Positions 58,960 through 64,000 of a DNA stretch of 64,000 bases are shown one piece after another. Below the pieces are notes generated by a model. The model saw only the letters and a list, made by a program, of their open reading frames with translations. It had not been told where the DNA came from and searched no databases. The DNA is from Rhododendron vialii. Its lineage: Eukaryota > Streptophyta > Magnoliopsida > Ericales > Ericaceae. Every line of letters begins with the position of its first letter. The stretch's first letter is position 1. A program made the translations under genes and the position numbers. The DNA is taken from positions 9,642,501 to 9,706,500 of the forward strand of contig NC_080568.1 of the NCBI RefSeq assembly GCF_030253575.1, written 5' to 3'.

Positions 58960-59412
58960 TTTAAAAACCCTCCTCACAAACCCATCAAGCCTCCCTCCGA
59001 AGCTCAATCTTATTATCCCAAAACCCTAAAACCCATATCCCGTCTGAACAATCTAGGATTCTACAATGCCACCCTTTTTCAACCCAGTCCTCGAAATTCC
59101 CCTAATACGAAATGGCCTCGGTCACGTGGGGTGTTGTTCAATCTCTGGTGTCATAATTTGGGGTACTTGAAAGGTATAGGCATAGTCCCAGATGAATTGG
59201 AGGACCTGGAATTACCGTCCACTGTCCAAGTGATGCGTGACTCGATCTGGGGTACTTGAAAGGTATAGGCATAGTCCCAGATGAATTGGAGGACCTGGAA
59301 TTACCGTCCACCGTCCAAGTGATGCGTGAACGAGTCGAGTTGTTGGAGAAACTAGGGTTGACTATTGATGATATCAATGAGTATCCGTTGATGCTAGGTT
59401 GTAGCATGCATA
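58960..59412 (+). pseudogene. 5' fragment of an mTERF4/BSM-like gene
   Basis: The organellar transcription-termination-factor family acts in chloroplast intron splicing and gene expression. Recognisable parts: SVTWGVVQ near 59115-59140, YLKGIGIVPDELEDLELPST (59161-59220 and again from 59253), VMRERVELLEKLGLTIDD and NEYPLMLGCS (to about 59410). The rest of the mTERF repeats is absent. A stop interrupts the early part, and an 89-bp tandem duplication repeats the DELEDLELPST block. Truncated; the sequence then continues as LINE ORF1. Confidence 0.7.
59161..59338 (+). repeat. 89-bp tandem duplication in the mTERF fragment
   Basis: GGGTACTTGAAAGGTATAGG starts at 59161 and 59250; the units are almost identical through GTGATGCGTGA. 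Confidence 0.9.
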
Positions 59413-59750
59413 AAGTAGTTCTAACATTCCCAAACATTGAAGATAGGGATTCTATTTTCAATGGGAGAAAGATGAGTTGGCTTAAAGATTGCTTTTTGGA
59501 AATTCAAAAGTGGGATGACATCATATCTACTCAAGGTTCAAGATTAGTTTGGCTGAACTGCTATGGCATTCCACTTCATGTATGGAATGCAGCTACCTTC
59601 AACAAAATTGGTCAAATTTGGGGTGAAATTATTTCGATTAGTGAGGATACTTTCAAATGTGAATCATTTACGGTTGGCAAGGTACTCATAGCTACATCTT
59701 CCATGGAGACAATAAATCAGGTGATTCATCACGGTTCCTTCATATTGTAA
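59322..59750 (+). CDS. Chimeric frame: mTERF N-terminal piece fused to LINE ORF1 (DUF4283-like)
   Basis: A single open frame of 142 codons from ATG 59322 (it stays open upstream to 59241, without an ATG). Residues 1-29 are mTERF4-like (MRERVELLEKLGLTIDD..LMLGCS). From about residue 30 it changes to a DUF4283-like LINE ORF1 domain: VVLTFPNIEDRDS, MSWLKDCFLEIQKWDD, RLVWLNCYGIPLHVWN, FNKIGQIWGEII. The join is near 59405-59412. No promoter is visible. It may be an accidental fusion made by LINE insertion, and expression is unknown. Confidence 0.6.
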   Translation: MRERVELLEKLGLTIDDINEYPLMLGCSMHKVVLTFPNIEDRDSIFNGRKMSWLKDCFLEIQKWDDIISTQGSRLVWLNCYGIPLHVWNAATFNKIGQIWGEIISISEDTFKCESFTVGKVLIATSSMETINQVIHHGSFIL

Positions 59751-59759
59751 CATAGTGCA

Positions 59760-60630
59760 ATACCAGACTCAGAGCATCCAAGAAGGAAAAAGAAACATTA
59801 AGAAAATACAAAAGTACATCATATTATGCAGGTTATAAACAGGATATGTACCACTTCCTAACCCTAATTTTCTTTTTCTCCTCCTTTCGTTCCTATTTAC
59901 CTTTCCAGGTAAATTTTGTTGCCGAAACGAAATTTATGCTCAGTTGTTCATACCACATGGTTCTAGATCACCAAGAACAAATGAAACCAATTAATACCAA
60001 CTTGTACCGCCAAGCTATGATGAACGTATCACTTGAAAAAAAAAAACTATAAAAAATATAGTAACAGCATGCGTAGTGCTACCTCAGTTTGTATCTTCAT
60101 AAGAAACCTATAATCAACTGGCCAAAATTTATATGGCGAATTCTCCACAATTCATAATAAACCTATAATCAACTGGTCAAAATTGATATGGCAAATTCTC
60201 CACAACTACATCAATTATACATAAATTCGCAAGGGCACCATCAGTACATGTGATTGATTTCTCCAGTCGAGGCTATTCTTTCCAAGAAGCAATGGACAAC
60301 ACTGCCAAATTTTGTTGAGATTAGGTTTAAAAGGTAACTTACTACAGTGGTTCCACCAACAAATTCGGCAGCAACTCCTGGAAGGAAGCAAGCAATACCT
60401 AAATTTAGGAAAGGACTAAATTAGCAGAAGGAAAGTACTGAAAAATGTAATGCACAGGGTAGTCCATCCTGGTCCTTGAATGAGTGTTTGATGTAAAGAA
60501 AGTTTCGAAAGTGCTATTTTAGGGGAGAGATACTGAACTTGCATGCACATGCAAAGACATGGACAAAAGAGAATGTATGCAAAGGGAAGTATTTTGTGTT
60601 TAAGGAAACTGGCTTTACCTAGTTTTGTAT
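59760..60630. other. Intergenic, with a 55-bp tandem repeat
   Basis: No gene recognised. AAACCTATAATCAACTGG recurs at 60104 and 60159, giving a 55-bp duplication to about 60213. Confidence 0.5.
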
Positions 60631-60638
60631 GTGATAAG

Positions 60639-61312
60639 CATTGTTCTTAAAAAACTCTGGGCGCTAGTCGGGTGGAAGAGAGGCAGGGGCGGTCCTAGAG
60701 GGTGCGCAGGGGGGGAACCGGGCCGCTTCACAACAATAAATATTCTCGCATATTATACTATTTTTTAGGTTAATTAGGTAAAATTCTATGGGATTGGCCC
60801 CTGCAAGTTTCTTGAGTGACGAAATTTTCTTAAAATTTGTGTAGAGTAAAAATCCCTAAAATTTAGTAGGTTTTCTTTTTTTTTTTTAATTTATATCTCC
60901 CCACCTCCCCCAAATGTGGAGTAAGAAATGACGTATAACTAGGAAGAATATCAACTAGTAAGTAGTAAAAATAACTAGCCAAATAGAAAGTCCGATTTTG
61001 AAAGTTGAAAACTAAATGAAATCAAGCACTTAACGCATAAAATCATACATGATATGTATTTTGTTTTTGTTAAAATAACATGTAACCCCTATTTAGTAAA
61101 TTAGTATTACCCATTTAACCTAAAACTCTTAAAAATCACGAAATAGACCTGCCGACTAGTCGCCGCCTAGCTGACTTGTCCCAACTAGCTGATTAATTCC
61201 CGACTAATGTATAAAATGCCTAGTCGCCTACTAAATGCGTAGACCCTAAAAACTAGTTGTTGGGTGGCCGCCTTGCGCCTAGGTGCCACCTAGGGCAACT
61301 ATTAGAACACTA
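60639..61312. mobile_element. Non-autonomous hAT element (674 bp)
   Basis: Left end CATTGTTCTTAAAA and right end ATTAGAACACTA are imperfect inverted repeats. A perfect 8-bp duplication GTGATAAG flanks it (60631-60638 and 61313-61320). Subterminal GGCGCTAGTCGG and CGCCTAGGTGCC blocks are typical of plant hAT MITEs. A GGGGCGGTCCTAG motif at 60688 may mark another nested end. Confidence 0.75.
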
Positions 61313-61537
61313 GTGATAAGATATATTTATCCTATTTCACCTATTCAAAGTGCTACAGAAATGCCTAGAGGAAGTGAACAAATCATCATCAAATAGCCGA
61401 GATGCACCCGTTCAAAAAGGAAAAAAAAAAAAGCCTAGATGCACAGAAACTCCTCATATGGTAAATAGCGTATTTAAAAACAAGTGAATATTGTTGTAAA
61501 GGTGGAAGGACAGAAATAATCGGAAATTAATGTCCAT

Positions 61538-61973
61538 CTATGAAGCACCGACACCTCTAGAGGGCGAGGTATCGCAGTGTCGGACACGGGGACACTGCGG
61601 GGACACGTACGGGACACGCCACGTGGCGTGTCCCATAATTTAATTTGAATTTTTCACGGGGACACCGCAGGGACACGGCAGGGGCCAAACTGCAATTTTT
61701 TTAAAATTTTGGGGGCCAAACTGTAATTTTTGAAAAAATTGGGGGTCAAACTATAATTTTTTTTAAAAAAAATTGGGGCCAAATTATAATATTTTTAAAA
61801 TTTTTGGGTGCCAAACTATAATTATTTATTATTTATATATATAAATAAATAAATAAATATACACCTGGCGTGTCTCCCGCCGTGTCCGTGTCCCCATTTT
61901 TTTAGAATTCCCGTGTCCCGGTGTCGGTTTCGGTGTCCGTGCCCGTGCCCGTGCCCGTGCCCGTGCATCATAG
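61538..61973. mobile_element. GTGTCC-rich hAT-type MITE, copy 2 (436 bp)
   Basis: Left end CTATGAAGCACCGACAC, right end GTGCCCGTGCATCATAG (inverted), and a perfect 8-bp duplication ATGTCCAT (61530-61537 and 61974-61981). The interior has four GGGGGCCAAACTGTAATTTT-like units at 61682-61825, an (ATAA)n run near 61840, and a GTGCCC run at 61938-61965. Confidence 0.8.
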
Positions 61974-62350
61974 ATGTCCATCTAAAACCCAATAGATGAT
62001 ACAGTGCTCAAGCAAAGTATACGCTAAGGATCAAATAGGCAAAATTGGCAAGTAAATTTTAGCATAAAAAGGGTCAACATGCACATTTGGTGAATTGAAA
62101 TGCCTTTCAATAAGGTGCAAAAAGAACTTATGCACCTAGAAACACCAAGGACAGAATGACGACAGGATAATCGAAGGACAAAAGAATTTCAAGTTACATA
62201 TTCTTAAAAAAAAAAATCAATTATTTTTAACTCCTTTTTATTATTGAGGGGCTTGGACGAGAACAAATTCTGTATCTGAAAAACCCCAAACACAATTCTC
62301 ACAAGCCAGAAGGTTTGTGGGAAAAAAGATTTTGGGGGAAACTTTAATGA

Positions 62351-62578
62351 CTTGTTCGGATGGCTACTTGAAACAAAATTCCAACTCCAAAAACACTCAT
62401 TACCCCTACTTTCAATCATTACTCTCATTTCTCTCTCCACTCATTACCCTTATCTCCAATCATTATTCTCATATATCTCTCCGCTCATTACCCCTATCTC
62501 CAATTATTATCCTAATCTCTCTCTCCACTCATTATCCCAAAAACCAAACCCAATTTTTTTTGAAACCATCCGAACAAG
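62351..62578. mobile_element. MITE with CTTGTTCGGATGG ends (228 bp)
   Basis: CTTGTTCGGATGG at the left and CCATCCGAACAAG at the right are perfect inverted repeats. Between them are about three imperfect 50-bp units of the form CTCATTACCCCTATCTCCAA. It lies about 160 bp beyond the NOP14 stop codon. Confidence 0.75.
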
Positions 62579-62735
62579 GCATAAGTATCAAGCAACAAAG
62601 ATCTCAAAAACAAAAACGGAATCAAGAAGCAATGGCACCAAGGAAGAACAGGAAAGAGAATGAAGTCTTACCTACAGTAGCATGGACACCGCGACCGAGG
62701 GAAGCAGTATCATAAGGCACCATCCAAAGCCAGCA

Positions 62736-63417
62736 TCATCTACTCCTCTTCTTACCCTTTCCCAATTGCCCAGATTTGAATGCATGTTCTTGTTCTTGGA
62801 GGAAAGCTTTTGCTTTTCCGTACTTCTCAGCTCTTTCTTCCTCTAGTTGTGCCTTTTCTTTATCCTTCCTTGCAGATAGGAAGTGATTATCTTTCCTCAG
62901 TTCACGGGCTGCACCATGAGCTTCCCGTCTTACATGCCTCTTTAACTTTTTCATCTCAGCTCGTTCACGATTTGGGTCATAATCTCTGCCCTTTACAAAG
63001 CTGCAAGATATAAAACAACCAAAGTTTAGCTTCTCAATGCAAGATTCATCACCTAATGCAATTAAGAAATAGGCTTTGGGATTACATGAAAACTGACCCA
63101 AAAAAAAAGGAAAGGAAAATAAAAGAAAAGTGGATTACTTCTCCTCAAACTTCGGATTGAGCAATTTAATAGGCACTGGCTTTTGCTTTCGCATCTGCAG
63201 CGGGCAACGCAGCATTTGATGTTCTTGGACTTTCTTCTCTATAAGTTGGAAAACATCTCTGATGTTATCTCGTAAAGCACAAGGCATGTGTTCTTGTTCT
63301 GCCAATTCAGTTAATAATTTTGAAATTGGTGAGAATATTTCCGGGAAGGAGCTAAATCCTTCACAAGCGTTAACAAATCCTCGGAGAGTTTCAATTACAG
63401 ATGCAAGAGTGCTGGCC
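62736..63417 (-). CDS. NOP14: NOP14 (nucleolar protein 14), last two exons, partial
   Basis: NOP14 is a nucleolar component of the small-subunit processome, needed for 18S rRNA maturation. Exon 63139-63417 (ASTLASVIETLRGFVNACEG, KKVQEHQMLRCPLQMRKQKP, IKLLNPKFEE) joins with phase 2 to exon 62736-63000 (NFVKGRDYDPNRERAEMKKL, HGAARELRKDNHFLSARKDK, EERAEKYGKAKAFLQEQEHA, FKSGQLGKGKKRSR, TGA). GT-AG ends are present. The order and the charged C-terminal tail ending in basic residues match the NOP14 C-terminus. The remaining exons lie beyond the right edge; the first visible intron upstream contains a MITE (63516-63882). No defect seen. Confidence 0.9.
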
Positions 63418-63515
63418 CTGCACACAGAAGCATGTAATCACCATGCAGGGAAGAATCTGAGAGTAAGTGCATAATAAAAAGCATATGCATTAACAGGAAA
63501 CTCAAGTATGTGTTA

Positions 63516-63882
63516 GAGCATCTCCAACCCACTAGTCAAATGAGCCTTGTTAGCAAAAATGGCAAGCCCAACCCACTTTCCTTCACTCAAATGGGCTCTC
63601 TATATGGCTAGGCATGCCTCAGCCCAACTTCGCTAGCTACATTTAACCAGCCTGGTGAGGCTTGGCAAATGCTAAGGAGGCTCCATATTTACACCATTTC
63701 ACTCTACAAAGTAATAATCCACCCTTGAGTTTTGAATTTGATTCCCTACATTTTTCTCAACTCGTTGGGTGGAGAGTCAAAGAAAGAGTAGGATTTTACG
63801 CAGATGGAAAGTGAATAAGCAAAATAAAGAATCTACTTGTACTTTTGATCAGGCAAAATTAAGAGTAGGGTTGGAAATGCTC
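63516..63882. mobile_element. Tourist/PIF-Harbinger MITE (367 bp) in a NOP14 intron
   Basis: GAGCATCTCCAACCCACTAG and the inverse ..AGGGTTGGAAATGCTC, with TTA (63513-63515) and TTG (63883-63885) outside. GAGCATCTCCAA is a widespread plant Tourist-like terminus. Confidence 0.75.
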
Positions 63883-64000
63883 TTGTTTAGCTCAAAAGTT
63901 TGGGTGGATAGCAAAACCGGAGAGTGGGATTGAAGTATGTAGTTGTAGATGAAAAAGGTGAATAGGCAAAATAAATAATGCACTTCTTTTTTACTTCTTA

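Noticed and set aside
62317..62715. 132-codon plus-strand frame next to NOP14
   Set aside because: It is the MITE with its CT-rich repeats plus flanking DNA; no family similarity.

Overview
This is a stretch of plant nuclear genome, most likely a eudicot. The signs are intron-rich genes with GT-AG junctions, AT-rich intergenic DNA packed with plant transposon families (Copia and Gypsy LTR remnants, hAT, PIF/Harbinger, Stowaway, mariner and Mutator-like elements, SINEs, LINE pieces), and plant gene families: a CYP749/CYP72-clan P450, a plant prolyl oligopeptidase, an mTERF, an F-box protein and NOP14. I cannot name the species from the sequence.

Layout. 1-6.5 kb: no convincing gene; an unresolved GC-rich island at 2.6-3.4 kb and a short Copia-type element with two LTRs at 4.4-5.7 kb. 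6.5-11 kb: a five-exon cytochrome P450 on the minus strand. All motifs are present, but exon 3 lacks two bases and is out of frame; an upstream TATA box and a probable 5'UTR intron are visible. 11.6-18.9 kb: a transposon graveyard with a PIF/Harbinger-like MITE, a solo LTR, and a three-level nest (fold-back MITE, solo LTR, second solo LTR with an 81-bp tandem repeat). 19-25.5 kb: a decayed Mutator-like transposase (plus) facing a decayed Ulp1-type SUMO protease (minus). This pairing is like that of the Kaonashi-type MULEs known from Arabidopsis.

28.7-51.6 kb: a prolyl oligopeptidase (protease 2/oligopeptidase B type) on the plus strand. I joined 11 exons into one 793-codon frame with an intact Ser-Asp-His triad. 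Its introns hold Copia pol, mariner, hAT, RTE, Stowaway, solo-LTR, MITE and SINE pieces, plus a plastid petL fragment. A MITE ends about 33 bp before its first ATG.

52.6-64 kb: a 1.5-kb long-TIR Mutator-like element, a LINE relic with plastid DNA between two of its parts, a broken F-box gene (minus), a 5' fragment of an mTERF4/BSM-like gene that runs in frame into a LINE ORF1 domain (plus), several hAT-type elements with 8-bp target duplications, and the last two exons of NOP14 (minus), which continues off the right edge.

Only the prolyl oligopeptidase and NOP14 look like intact genes. The most unusual items are the MULE-plus-Ulp1 pair, the mTERF-LINE chimeric frame, the two plastid insertions that stop at the same base, and the base-accurate nested insertion at 14.5-18.3 kb.
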